From contig CM073322.1 in NCBI GenBank assembly GCA_037043015.1, positions 1,809,601 to 1,873,600 on the forward strand: a DNA stretch of 64,000 bases, read 5' to 3'. Positions within the stretch are counted from its first letter, which is position 1. The number at the start of each line of letters is the position of its first letter. The notes beneath the pieces were generated by a model that was not told where the DNA came from, made no database searches, and saw only the letters and a list, made by a program, of their open reading frames with translations. Position numbers and translations under genes: made by a program. The stretch is from Bryum argenteum (Eukaryota > Streptophyta > Bryopsida > Bryales > Bryaceae). This document shows, in pieces, positions 1 through 12,414 of this stretch.

Positions 1-1
1 C

Positions 2-253
2 AAGCAAATCCCTGAATGCCAAATAGGAATCGGGACTCCGTTGTCTTCCACTACTAAGCCTCGAAAACGTCCAAAGGACTTGACTTGGATAGATTGGGGA
101 TGGCCCCGAAACCATGTGGCTTGTCCCTTCAACCCCCAGCGCTGGCGTACCCTGGAACCGGATGACAGCTTCATCCGTCCTGAACGAGTAGGTCACAAGG
201 AATTTATTAACCTCCTAACAACACCACAAATACGTAGATTTAGCATAGCCTGA
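2..253 (+). CDS. Partial 3' end of an unrecognised gene
   Basis: A reading frame is open from the left edge of the window to a TGA at 251-253, so this is the C-terminal end, or last exon, of a gene that begins outside. The roughly 83 visible residues are rich in Trp, Pro and Arg (for example WIDWGWPRN and CPFNPQRWRTLEPD), a composition unlike random AT-rich DNA. A GTCACA at about 214 could be a weak splice donor, in which case the last dozen residues would be intron. I do not recognise the family. Confidence that it is coding is moderate. Confidence 0.4.
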   Translation, partial: KQIPECQIGIGTPLSSTTKPRKRPKDLTWIDWGWPRNHVACPFNPQRWRTLEPDDSFIRPERVGHKEFINLLTTPQIRRFSIA

Positions 254-700
254 ACATCTGAAAATGAATCAACAACACTGTTCAATGCCAGAAATCAATT
301 AAGAGTAAGCTTACTTAATTGATGACCATTCACCTGTCGAACCGAGTTGTTAAGGTCATTGTCGCTGTACTGATCTCTCGGTTGGACGCAGATCTGTGGG
401 AAGCCCAACCATTTTGAGGGTGTGGCGAATATCTGCAAACTGCTCGCACGTCAATTGTGCTTTTCTGCATGTGTATGCCACTGACATAAACCCTGGTACT
501 TCACCAATTTCACTATAATTCCCTCTTGCTTAACTTCCAGAAGAACTTAAAGCCTAAGCAACCGTTTCGAGGTTTCTGTTATAATGGACACTACTTGCTA
601 TGTTCCATTTTTCTAGAATACATCTACCTGGAAAGTTGATTGTCATGTTATAACCGAGTCTGATATAGTTAATCGATGCCAGTGTTGTGAGAAACAAGTT
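254..700. other. Intergenic, no gene seen
   Basis: Short spacer between the left-edge gene and the HSP20 gene. It should contain the HSP20 promoter. I see no convincing paired heat shock elements and no RNA gene. Confidence 0.4.
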
Positions 701-1551
701 ATGGCAAGTACCCCTGTGGATGTGATGGAGCTCGCAGCCTCCTACGTCTTCATTGCGGACATGCCTGGTCTGAAGCACACGGACGTCAAGGTATATAAAC
801 ATCAATATATATTATATACAAATGAGCTGGATGTATAATTACTTCTATGTGAACTATAGCTGTACACTACAATCAAATTGAGAAATTTTGGACTTCCATT
901 TTTAAGACTAGCAATGCCACATGACCGAGTTGCCCTCATCTCCTGTGGAAATAATGTAAAGATATTACTGTATGACGTCACAAATGGTCATTCGCTAATT
1001 CATCCAAGCAGTTTGTCAAACTTAGGAGACTTTTTGTATATAATTTTTAACAACTATTTTGAGACAATTCATACAATCTAATGGCTTTTGTAAAAGATTA
1101 TCCTCAAGTCAAAGATAACTTATCCGTTTATGCTTAAAAAATAGAAGGAGCTTTGATAGTTGACTCGATCAAAAATATGACATCTAGCATTAGATTGAGA
1201 CTATATAGTGTCAAACGTATCAAATCAACCAATATGGCCTTACAACGAATAGGGTCATCTTGTGGCATGCAGGTGCAAGTGGAGAATGACAACGTGCTGA
1301 GGATAAGCGGAGAGAGGAGGAGAGAAGATGCAGTGCAAGATGGTGAGGTGAAGTACGTGAGAGTGGAACGAAGCTCAGGCAAGTTCATGCGCAAGTTCAA
1401 CCTGCCAGCCAACGCCAACTTGGACGCCATCACTGCCGCCTGTCAAGATGGCCTGCTCACCATCATTGTGCCCAAGACTCCGCCACCTGATATCTACCGC
1501 CCTCGCACATTCGACGTTGCTGTATCATCAGCGGATTTGGGAAAGGCATAA
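701..1551 (+). CDS. Small heat shock protein (HSP20/alpha-crystallin, cytosolic class II-like), 2 exons
   Basis: ATP-independent chaperone that holds unfolding proteins, expected in the cytosol. Exons 701-790 and 1273-1551 join in phase 0 (GT at 791, AG at 1271-1272) to give about 122 residues. The alpha-crystallin domain follows class II order: [12 protein letters not shown], then [16 protein letters not shown], then [19 protein letters not shown] and [10 protein letters not shown]. The C-terminus lacks a clear I-x-I/V tail; [15 protein letters not shown] stands in its place. The N-terminal arm is short: family members are usually 150-160 residues. The frame stays open upstream of 701 and '[12 protein letters not shown]' resembles the class II linker before the domain, so an upstream exon or start may be missed. 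Most plant class I and II genes lack an intron here. The domain call is firm, the start is not. Confidence 0.85.
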
Positions 1552-2546
1552 TGATGAACATCCCAAATCGTTCCCTGAAACTTTCAATATCACATCGTTA
1601 GAATGGCTGCATCATTTGCCACTTGTATATTCGATAGATGCAATATCCTTATTTGATATCCTCTCTAAGACTTGATGACAAACGATACACAAACCTGATT
1701 ACATTCGACCCAAATGCTAAACTGGAAGAGGACAGACTACCGAGGCTAATCAGTTTTCTCTAGAATTGGATTGAATTGATTCGTAGCTCGACACTTTAAC
1801 ATAAAAATCCTCGATCCCTTGATTTACCTTGGCTACTAGTAATTGTATTGAAAAGCAAAGCATGTCCGGTCCATGTTTGCTATTTGGGCGCTATTGTAAT
1901 TCAAACACAGTCATGCTTCAGAAGCTGCGACTTCCTTAAGCACATTCTGCCATTGATTTCTCCTAAGAATCTGAACAACCCACTAATTAACACAGTTACT
2001 CTTTCAGAAAAAACAAACAATTGTGAGCGGAAGCAACAAAATTTACAAGTGTCACTGAAATCTGATGTAAGATGCTAAGTTTGAAGTTCAATGACCAGAA
2101 GCACTTGCACATCCTAGAGCAACTATCTTACACACCGTGTTTAACCGTGGCAAGTAGCTCCATTAATTATGTTAGATCTGCTTATCTTAATTACATCAAC
2201 TCAAATTACAGAGAGGTGCGTTGGTTCTTGGACATGTTCTCAAGTTTGTTCTACTACTATCATACTACAAATTCAGGTACATCTGTAAGTGTAAAATTAT
2301 TCTACCTCATCTTTTGCATTGAATATAAATGTAAGAGTAAAAGCATGTATGATTAAACAGACCAGTTTCCTCGTAAGTACAGAATTCGTAGTTCGAACTT
2401 TTACAAGAAGTTTCAAAACCTTCCCTGAATTATCTTGGCTACTAGTAATTGCATCGAAAAGTATATCACGTACGCTCCAAGTTTGTAAAAAGTATTATTA
2501 TACTTGAATATAGCCACCTTCAAAGTGCTTCGAGAAATTCGGAACA
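1552..2546. other. Intergenic, no gene seen
   Basis: AT-rich spacer between the convergent HSP20 gene and aspartic-protease-like gene. It should hold both 3' ends. A short phrase ending TTGGCTACTAGTAATTG recurs at about 1830 and 2434, a minor dispersed repeat. No other structure was recognised. Confidence 0.4.
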
Positions 2547-5500
2547 CTATCTCGTGTACACAGCATGCTTCAGTTCTTTAAGTCGGTGGATATTGCAGCC
2601 TTGATCCTCTATCCACCAGAATCGGCCAGTCATGTCGTCTAACAGAATCATATGTTCCTTCATTGCCATACCTATTCAAACAAAGAATTTGTTAATCTTG
2701 CACATGTTTGCAAGCACACACTAAGATACAAACCATCTTATTGAATGAAGGTAAATGGTGAACTCATCATACAAAATGAACGTATACAGAACAAATGAAG
2801 TGAGAAGAACCTGTATGTACAAATTCTCTACGTACTCTACCCTCACAATTAAGACTGGGATTTGACTAAGGACCACGGTTTTGAAAGTAATAGTAGAAAA
2901 GGTAGAGTGTAAGCATGAAGAACCAACCTCCAAGGATGTTCATTCCAGGTTCACTGATGTCGTTAGAACTTCGAACTGCAAGGCACACCAAACCCTCTGC
3001 CTGTACCATGCAGCGAGAGTTCAACCTCCTGAATATGACAAACTATTCGAAGAGAAATAAGCGTGTAGCTAATTGATCTTCTTGGCATTCTTGGATCAAG
3101 AAGCATATACCGGAGAGATGATATAGTTCTCGGGCTTAATGTTCATCCTCAATGGATAAAAGAACTGCCCGCTGCCTTCTCGATTGGCTGGAAAAACCAA
3201 CGTGAGATTGTGGAATTTGCTGATGAGCTCTGCATCTCTTCTGTGCAACGCCAACCAATAAACTATATAATGAAAAGATACCAATAAGATTATTAAGCAG
3301 AGTATTCCTTCTAAATTTGAGTAGATGATCGGCATTTGAAACTAATAGTGAATCGAATAAAAAAAACTGGTAGTTTGAGATAGAATGAGATCATACACAA
3401 TGGCTCTATAATAACTCCAACAAACGCCTTCCTCTCCTTCAATTTGTTGATAGTCAAAGTTGTTCTCCATAGCCCATACCTTCACCTGTTTGGTGTGGAA
3501 TACAAAACCTGTTACAATCCTTGCATGATACTTACGTGACGGTTATGTAAGCACCAAGGAGCTATTAGCACATGCGACATGCCATTGAGAGGTAGAATTT
3601 TCCTAATGAAGCAGCGAGTTTCACGTTCTTCTGATGAAGTCAAAAGGGCCTCCTAGTTGCAGGACGTGACAATGGATAGAGACCGAAGAACTTACCGTGT
3701 TCACTAAAGTTTGAAAGAGCTCGTCGTCCAGGTACGTGAACTGTTTGGTGCCATCCACAATGATGTTGTAGAGATTTTCAGTTTCGCGTTGATCGCCACC
3801 ACGGATTATCGAGTCTCCGCCGTACTTAATGTTCTGCAATGGCACTTGCCAAACTCTGCGGTAGGAAAAGTTTGTCAGTTCATAACTTCATATCATCACA
3901 TAAGTCTGGGTTGGAAGTAATAATATGTGACCTATGATCCGAGATGAGTCTAGAATCTCCACAATCAGAACCACACAAGTTTCCCCGGAAGTTACAAAGT
4001 TAGACCTTTTAAGCCCCTGAAGATATATATGATTTCCTCAACACTAAATTCACAGGCTGACGATAAAGAAAAAGCTTTCACTAAGAACCAATCTAGATCA
4101 CTATAACAGTCATCTACATATCATCAAGAATTTCATAGGTTGATGTAAACTTAAGCTTTTGATTGATCAACATACCTCCTATCCGGAGAGAGTTCTATCC
4201 ACGGATGACCCTTGCCCAAATATCTTAAGGGGAAACCGAAGGCAACATATCCGGCCTTATAACCTTTGGGTGCTGTCAAGCATAGAACGATACTATGCTC
4301 AGCTAGAAACAGCTCTTTCATCTGGCTGGGAAAGGAAAGTGGTTGCCGATTCAATCCCAAAACACCGTCAGTTAGCAACTTGGCACCATATACCATTCTT
4401 TTCCCAGTTTCCCTATTGCGTCGTTTGTACACGCACCTGCTTGTGAGTGACACCATCAAAGTCAGTGCTATACAGAAACCAGTTCCTATCATTATCAAAA
4501 TACAGTAGAATCTGTGTAAACTAAGGAAGGTTATTTATGATGAAGGAAGGGGTATTGCACGAGGTTGAGGCCAGCATTTGACATCACTTTGAAGAGGATA
4601 TTCGTCTAGGCAGTATTAGCTTAAACAGATTCTCCTGTAGCATTTCTGACAATATTTAACTTGTGTGTAGAGGAGGATCCTCCACATACTTAAGATGGAA
4701 CTAAGACGTACCCATAAATCATAGGTAGCACTCTCTGGCGATCTTCAACCGGTACAGTATCAGCGCAAAGAGTAGCATTGCCAAGTACCAGAATCCCTTC
4801 GATATTCTCAAAATGTCCATATGGATTGTTGAAGTGACACACACCGTCTTTACAACGATCTCGTTTCTTTTCTTTGGCATGCAATTCGTTACAAAATCTT
4901 TCATCACACCATTCATTTATGGCTGGGACATGTAACCCATGAGGGCCCTGCGCGAATTCAAGCCCAAACTGTAAAACTTGAAAGAGCACTGAAGTGGACA
5001 TTTATTCTTACTTCTACTGACATCCTATTTAGAAACTACAAAGTTTTACCGAAGTGCGTCTTCTGATGCAGCCCCTCAAATATTAGTGCAGTGAGGACTT
5101 GATTATGGACTAGATCAACTTTGAAAGTGCAAATGAAAGCAATCGGAAAGTTGGCAAGAGCTATTGACTTACAACCAATTGATGAGGTTTAAATTTCTCA
5201 ACAAACTTCGTCCATTTGCCTCTCTTATCCTCGGGTATCCACTTGCAGTTTATCCATGTGAGATGGCCTCTAAAATCGAGTTCCAGATGATAACTCACGT
5301 TCCCTACTTTCATTCTCACAAAAAGAAGCGATTCACGGAGTCTCATTACGTCCCATGTATTTCTTTCGGGTCTCCACTTGGGATATGGTACTCTTGGGAT
5401 AGGCACTTTATCAAATGGATCCAGCAAAAGTCGTCGAGTTGTTGTGTTAACGGTATTTAAGTACTGGCTACTTGGTGCTTCATAGTAGTCCAGTTCATTT

Positions 5501-6325
5501 TGCCTGGTGAACACAGGAAGCACAATATAGGAGTCCTGACGACGAGCTGTCCTCGCTTTTTTTACTTGAAGCAATGGCAGTACACCAACGGAGAGGGCTA
5601 TCACCAGGAGAAAAATAAACCAGTGCCTTGCAATCCGTGTTGACCAGTTCCGGTGCAGAACACCTGGCTGCAAGCACCAACACTTCTTTCATTACCAATT
5701 CAAGCATATAACTACAACCTAATATGTTATTGTGCTCCGACCAACGCAGGAGATTTCAAGATCACACAGGAATGGAATATAGTTCGGCAAACCGAAGCAT
5801 TGACACCCTAACTGGGAGAGTACTGCCTGCACCAGCATTCATGTATAATACCGCATATTGAGCTGATATATGTACCCTCTGGGCTTGTGAAGCACATTCT
5901 GATCCTACCGTCATCGAAGACTGCACTATTACTGAAACGCTGATACTATCACAAAGACGCGTCATGAATTAGAGACTTAAGTTGCACCTAAAATGCTGCT
6001 GATATGCCAAGGGCTTTACTAGCAATCTGAACATGAACTTCAAACTGGGAAATATGTGGTATGTAAACGTCAGTTGAAAGTTTTGCTAGGATCAGAGATT
6101 ATCTCCATTCATGCTCAATATCCTCTACATCACCTAAAGGTATATGACAGACAAAGTTGAAGGTGCTATATGAGGTGAGCTAAGCACCTACACTTACTCA
6201 ATAATTGATGTAGGAAAACAAACGAGAACAGTTGTGCGAAATCGACTTGCCTGTACACGCTGTGGAGATGTTCCCGCAGGCTTCCAAGGGCTTGGATTCA
6301 TTCCCAATCTCGTCTCCCCTTTCAT
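2547..6325 (-). CDS. Nepenthesin-like A1 aspartic protease homologue, type II membrane-anchored, altered active site
   Basis: Ten exons on the minus strand splice cleanly: 6325-6251, 5667-5173, 4968-4712, 4436-4176, 3855-3696, 3652-3536, 3485-3397, 3240-3111, 3000-2928 and 2671-2547, giving about 593 residues. A signal-anchor helix lies near residues 40-60 (HWFIFLLVIALSVGVLPLL), followed by a long luminal or apoplastic part. A1 landmarks occur in order: LDFRGHLTWINC near 156, Cys pairs (CDERFC, CKDGVC), MIYGC, DGVLGLNRQPLSFPSQ, VPLQNIKYGG, IIVDGTKQFTYL near 397, PENYIISP, VCLAV and MNILGG. In active enzymes the two catalytic motifs read DTGS and DSGT. Here the first is DFRG and the second appears as DGT, one residue short, so proteolysis is doubtful. 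Intron 1 uses a GC donor (AG|GCAAGT) at 6250. The start is the first in-frame ATG (6325); 6301 is an alternative. Family sure, activity unlikely. Confidence 0.85.
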
Positions 6326-6454
6326 GTAAACTGCAAACCAAACACACGTTTACTACAAATATAGATCATTGAACAGCAGACACCTCCATCTCCTCCACCG
6401 TACTGTAATGCCACTCAATCTTTAACCAAGAAGAGAATCTCCTTAACGAAAAAT

Positions 6455-7001
6455 CTATACAACGCCTTCTCCGCGGTCAGTATCTCTGGTGTAACTCGCG
6501 GACTGACGTTCATTCCATCTGTACCTATAACAAAAAGTGACTGTTTCCTAATGAGGTACACTGAAATCAGACAACGTGTTCCCCTATACCAACGTTACGA
6601 AATTGTCAAGGATATTAATACACCTTCATATTTAGATAGAAAATGGGAAGATAACCTAACCGCTCATTAGACCTATCTTTTAGAATGATAGCAGGATTGA
6701 ACAAAAGCAGCATTCGTTCTTACTAAATGTGAAAAGATATCCTCTGCCACACTCTTGAGACTACAAACAAAGATTCGGACTTCACCAATCGCAAATCAAG
6801 TAGCAAAACATACTTGTACAAGTTTTGGCACGATACGCCATCAGTAACACGCGACAACAATGTCAATTCCTGATGAGCTGCTCCACGCATAAACTTGAAA
6901 ATGATCTCTCCACCAACTGCAAGAGCTCCAGACGTTATATGTCCTGGGATCTCCGTAACGAACACCGAACGCTTCATTAACCTCCATAAGACGATCGCCA
7001 T
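6455..7001 (-). CDS. Small unrecognised gene with an N-terminal hydrophobic helix
   Basis: Two exons are proposed, 7001-6814 and 6524-6455, joined in phase by a GTATGT donor at 6813 and a TTATAG acceptor at 6525. The product would be about 85 residues and end in YKYRWNERQ...RGEGVV. The frame is also open upstream of ATG 7001 and there encodes a strongly hydrophobic stretch (WIVFVIVYAVGMAIVLW), so an upstream exon or non-ATG start is possible. No family was recognised. The stop at 6455 lies only 130 bases upstream of the aspartic-protease-like start on the same strand, so the two could also be parts of one transcript. Exon calls rest only on frame and splice consensus. Confidence 0.35.
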
Positions 7002-8003
7002 TCCAACCGCATAAACGATCACAAACACGATCCAAAAAGGACACCATGAAAGAAATTAAATCTCGCAACAATCATTCAAGCAATCAAAATTTACTGTCCA
7101 ATCAGAACAAAAGCAACTGAAACGTCATTACAGCTCTCTCCATTGTCTGCAAATCTCAATAGCAAGAGAGGAAGTATCCGTTTCTTAAAGAGTGAAGTCC
7201 TCTGTTCTACTTTTCTCTATAGTCGACATATCCAACTGATCGATGCACCAAAATATGCAAACGCTAAGAATCGAAGTATCTGAAATGAATCGAATTTCGA
7301 ACTTTCCAGAAATATCTATACCTATCTAAAACATCATCGAAACACATGAATTCTATACACAATCGTCTGCAAACTGCAGCATCGTCTCTGATGGCGACCA
7401 GCTCAAGAGAGCCTGATGGATGAATGTACTTTTAAGACGATGAATTCCTTTCACATCTTTCGTCATAAAAGTGAATTATGGCGATGAACATCTCCTTCAT
7501 GAATGAATAAATTCTTGATGATATTCATCCAAAGTGCATAGAGAATGGAGGGCAGCTGTCTCAAAGTACTTGGAGCTTGGCTACGGAGCCAGCCAGCTCC
7601 AAGCAGGCTGCCATTTAGCATTGCAATTTCGTCGCGAGATTAGGCTTTGAATTTGCTGTTCTCTCTCTTGCGGGGGTGATGTCGATACAGTGAGATTCTT
7701 ATGATTATTTTTTGTCCTGTAACAAAGGAGGTCTGTGTTGGTGGCGGGAAAAATCTTCAGCATTTTCTCAAGTTCGAGAGTCTCCAGCTCTTCTCCGGGT
7801 CATACTGCGGCTGCTAGCTGCTATTTTTCTGTAGACAGAGTGGAATTCAAGTCGCTGGTGGTCGGATTTCTGCTTCAGGGTTTATTTAGGGTTTGGATCG
7901 GTCATTGAATCAAAATCTCGTTGCGCCTGATTTTCTTAGGAACTCCTCGCATTGTAGTTTAGGAAATTCGCCTGATGTTGTGACATTCGATAAGGAGAAC
8001 AGA
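7002..8003. promoter_or_regulatory. Intergenic region between divergent genes (likely bidirectional promoter)
   Basis: About 1 kb separates the minus-strand genes ending at 7001 from the plus-strand plastid-protein gene at 8004. Transcription is divergent, so both promoters must lie here. The stretch around 7870-8000 is probably 5' UTR of the right-hand gene. No specific element was recognised. Confidence 0.35.
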
Positions 8004-9834
8004 ATGCTGATGTCAAGGTTCATGCGAGGTCGCTTGTCGTCCTCATTTAGAACTTTACGGCGCGATGTTTCATCTACCAGCTGTTTTATCCGAGGTAAAG
8101 TAATGAAAGTTCCATTCTAATTTCAAGATTCATTCACACTGAGGATATTTGGCAATCGGTTTCGATTACGGAGCTTCGATTCCTGAGTACAGCAGTGGAT
8201 TGCATCATCTATCGTAGTCCTAGGATCACAATCAGTGCAGAATTACTCGTGTAGTAGTGCAGTTGTAGCTGAAAATCAGTCTTAGGGTTTTTCAGTGAAG
8301 AATTTGCTAAATATACTGTAGTACTACCTCTACCTGACCTTTAAGCATGGTTTAATTCGACATTTTCATGTTTTTGGAGTATTGCCGCTCATTTCAAATT
8401 CAAATTGCACTCTGTAGCTTCCGAACCGTGGCTTTGCGGATCCGTAACAATGAACCTGCCGTTGAAACATGTGCAGATCACGAGGGCCCTCTTTTGAAAG
8501 AAGCGCAAAGAGGCTACTGTATATACCGGCTGTTAGGTTCAAGATCGCACGAAAGTACCGCTTTATCGACTTTAAAACATTTGCAACCAATTTTTCAAAT
8601 AAGCAGTAAGTGAAGTGGCACACTTCTTCGTCACATCCTGAAGCTCTCCATATTTCGATCATTGTCTCATGTGGTGAAGGTGGTCATGCAGGTAGAAAGT
8701 ACCAAGTGCAATACATTGTGGGATTGACATTTGCCACAAGTTGTCTGGCAACAAGCAATGGAAATGCAGAGGTTTCTCGTGGTGACCAGGGTAAGAACTA
8801 TTTTCAGTTGTTCTGTTTAGGCTAGTGGAGTTTCGAGTTCAGGTTGCAAATGTTCGGATTATCGTAATTGTTGCTTTGTTAATCTTGTTTCTGTGGACCT
8901 TTTGCAGTTCAAGTAGGAAAAGCGGTTCCGACAGTGCCGCAAACTGTGATTAAAGTTGAGGAGAAGAAGGATTCTAACATTGTAATGATACTGAAGATCC
9001 TGTTTGTACCTGCACTGGTCTCATTGACGGTGGTCACAGGATACCATTTTCCATATTCTCTCGCTATAACGGTGGCTCTCCTCCTATGGGGCACAAAACC
9101 TCAGGCGAATTCCATCTATGATTGGGTCGAAAAGGTAGAACATCCTCATACATGGTTAACAGCTTCTCACATTCGCTTTTTGTAAGAAGTTAGTCAAAAC
9201 CTATGACCAATGAGTGATCGATTGGGAAATGAGTGGCCCATATTAGGCAATATTGCAACTTCATAGTTGTAGCTTCCTTATGTCAATAATGGACAGTCTG
9301 TCGTGGGACAATGGTATCGGTTGGTATGGGGAGTCTTTTGGTGAAGGTTGTGTTTGCCTTAGAAGGTGCTGAATCTGTTACTTTCAGCACATGTTTTAAC
9401 ATTGCATATGACCTTTCTGTTTGCAGAGAAGGTTGCAGGAAGCTGTAGAGAAGCAGAAGATTGAAAAACTTGGATTCAATGTTGGTTCCGCCTCCTCCCC
9501 CTTGATATTTTCATGAAGCCATTGCAGTGTTCTTTCACATGAGGCCAGGTTGATTCATCTGTGTTGTCTGTGGCAGTTTAATCTTAAAGCGACGGTGATG
9601 CACGTGGAAGTTCGTGATTACACGCTATTCTGTCTTGCCCAAGTCACGTCGATGACACAGACGGCGACGTTGGTGGGGTTTTTGGGCGGGTGGTTTGTGA
9701 TCTACTCCTCATCATCAACCATCACTGCGCTTGGCTTGCGGTCCCTTCTCCCTACGCCTCCTCCCGCTTTGAAGAAATTCCTCGACAGATTTGATACGAA
9801 TGTGTTAACAGAGCATTCTACATTGGAAAAGTGA
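8004..9834 (+). CDS. Probable plastid-targeted multi-span membrane protein, function unknown
   Basis: Five exons, 8004-8094, 8692-8790, 8908-9134, 9427-9480 and 9577-9834, join in frame to about 242 residues. The start gives a Ser/Arg-rich, acid-poor leader (MLMSRFMRGRLSSSFRTLRR) typical of an organelle transit peptide. A short variable stretch is followed by two hydrophobic segments (ILFVPALVSLTVVTGY and YSLAITVALLLWG), a charged helix (RRLQEAVEKQKIEKLGF), then VMHVEVRDYTLFCLAQVTSM and a third membrane segment (ATLVGFLGGWFVIY). The C-terminal tail is soluble. The boundary between exons 4 and 5 duplicates Phe-Asn and is the least certain junction (donor GTTGGT). I do not recognise a named family. 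Plastid location is inferred from the leader only. Confidence 0.7.
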
Positions 9835-12162
9835 TATATTGGACTCTACGTGGTAGAGCTTTGTACAGTACATAAGAATTGTTGAAGACAATCAGTTTCA
9901 TGATTTGAAAAGGCTTTTCTACCATTCATTGTGAGTCTCACATGTTTCGTATTGCACATCGCAAAAAGCAGGGTTGATATTTAAGAGTTTGAATAGACCT
10001 ACTCCATGAAGGTTATAAACTTTGGCTGGCAATAGTACCACTCTTATTTTTTACCTATCCTGTAGACGTTGATCAAAACAACCGGATTTCTCACGGAGAT
10101 TGAAGTAAGGTAGGCCAGTATGGCGCAATTTTTAGCACAGAAATTATGCAAGCTTTTTGCTTTCGTGTATGGGGAAAATGGGGAAAATTAGTAGAAAGCT
10201 AGGGCAAGCAGAATCATCATTTTTGAACTCTTCTACTATGAGTTATGAAAATTGAAGCCGAAAATATTGGTGTTTCGACATGGTATCTAAAAGTGACACC
10301 CTATAGTGTTTGCAATGAGTACATGGAATACATGGTATTGTTGTATGTCGAATCTATTATGTACTTGTGAGTGAAGATTACTAGAGCTCCATTTTTGTTA
10401 TTGTGATATTATTGACTTCTCCACTATAAATCATTATAATGTACTTTGAGGTTGACTATCTAGGATGCCTATTCTGCCCTCGTTATTGGGCATGCATTGA
10501 ACTCTAAATCGACCTCGTGAAACTTGAGAGCTGAAGGGAGAGTGTTCGGTAATGGAGCGGTATGGATAATGTAGCGCTAGGTTTCTTCATTCAAAGGTTT
10601 TTAATAGCTTTTTCACCCACCAGTAGAGCACTAGGTTTTTTCACTCAAAGGTACAGTATAGATTCTTCACCTAATTATGGAGTACTAGGTTTTTCACTCA
10701 AAGATACATGATAGCTTCTACACATGTTAGTAGCATGTACTCACACAAAAGATTATAGGTTGCCAAATTGGGCCACTAATTTGGAAACACATGTAAGACG
10801 ACCTTTAGAAATTTATAGCATATTATAGAAGAGTCCAAAAACGATGAATCTACTTTACTATCCTTCTACTTACTTTGCCAATGCACAATACTTCTTCATA
10901 TTGTTGACTTCATTATAGATTTCCCATTTCCAAATTTGAGCCATTATTGAGCACTCTCGCTTAATAGTTTTAAGTAGTAAAACACACCTTACATGCTCAT
11001 CTGAACGTGAATTCTTTTTTAATATTGAAGCAAGTAAAGTATTGTTAAACAAGAGTAGATAAAACACTAGAGAAGTTAGTTACATGTTACATGAGCAAGT
11101 TTGAGCTTACCATAAAGTTCCTTATTTTGACTTTTCTCAATCTATGAGTAATTAAAATTTAGATTATATGAAATTGGAAGTTTTTAAAAATTGTATGGTT
11201 TTTCCACGTCTTTCCAATAAGACTACCTATGCTTCTAAAAATTTCATATTTTGGGAGTAAAATTTCACACTTTCAAAATTCTATTACAGCATGTTGATTC
11301 CGCCCAAATTTGCATAATGTTCTATATTTTGGAAAATTGACCGAATACACTTAAATTTCAACTATTTCAAAGTCACCAAAAATTGAGATTTTACCCATAT
11401 CCAAATTTACTTCTAGTCACACACATCTTTTACTTTTTCATCATACTTCTGACTTCTTTTACTTTTTCATCATACTTTTGACTTATTGTAAGAATAAAGC
11501 TCAATTTTCACTTAATCTTCATTGTGTGAATGCAAAAATAAATAAGATTAAATAAGAAATCAAGTGAAAAAGTATGGAATGAAAAGACCTGAGCAATTCA
11601 AAGGGTGTAAAAGAAAATTGGAAAATACAAGAAGGAAAATGAAGCCCATTTCTCTTCAAACACAGCAAAAAAATGTGTATCCATTGGTTTTGAGTCCCTT
11701 TGTTATACAATTCGTTGTTTTAACAAAATTATGATTTATATAAATTGAAAGTGAATTGTATTTTTAAAAACATAATTTCATCCTTGAATGCTTAGAATAT
11801 CTTTCACAATGACTATAGTCATTGGTTGTAATAACTATAATTGCAATTATAAATTGTCAAAATTAATTAAGATTATATTTACAAACTAGTCTTGTTCATA
11901 TCAATTGTGGAAATTAGACAATTGTGAATATGCCTTGAAGTTTGTTTGAAGTAAAAAGATTATAAACGAAGTAAGAGTATGCCTATCGAATTTGGAGATA
12001 AAATAAGCATTAAAACATTCAGCAAACCAATCTTAAGTATTGATAAAAGGAACAAAAATGAGATAAAAAATCTAATGTTTGTTGAATTCTAAAGCATTTT
12101 CAATTTTACTTTTATTTGTAACCTTAATTGCAAAATTACAGCCGATCTACACTCTCTCCACC
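9835..12162. other. Gene-poor AT-rich intergenic DNA
   Basis: No coding signal. Reading frames here are short and of simple composition. The only structure I see is a degenerate tandem repeat at about 10560-10740. Confidence 0.5.
10560..10740. repeat. Degenerate tandem repeat, about 3 copies
   Basis: The phrase 'AGGTTTTTTCACTCAAAGGTA', slightly varied, recurs three times at roughly 55-65-base spacing. Each copy is followed by 'TAGCTTTTTCACC' or 'TAGATTCTTCACC'-like text. It looks like a decayed local duplication, with no open frame through it. Confidence 0.5.
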
Positions 12163-12395
12163 TGACGCGGATTATTAATGATTACTTTTAGTTAGGCTTA
12201 AGTATAGGTCTAGGTTTACAATTAGTTTTGGAAGTTATATCTTATGGCAGATTAAATGCAAGAAATGTTGACAAGACAATTCGTCTTGTCAACCACTTCT
12301 ATGCACATCATGTTGAAATCTTTATTTAATTTCATGATTATAGTTAATTGATTACATCATTTGTTGTCGTTGATAATTTGACAAAACTAATTTCT
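12163..12395 (+). repeat. 5' LTR of the gypsy relic
   Basis: Direct repeat partner of 14385-14615. It starts with TG. The right border is uncertain by about 15 bases because the two copies have diverged there. Confidence 0.75.
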
Positions 12396-12414
12396 TATCA
12401 GAGGTGAAGATGGA

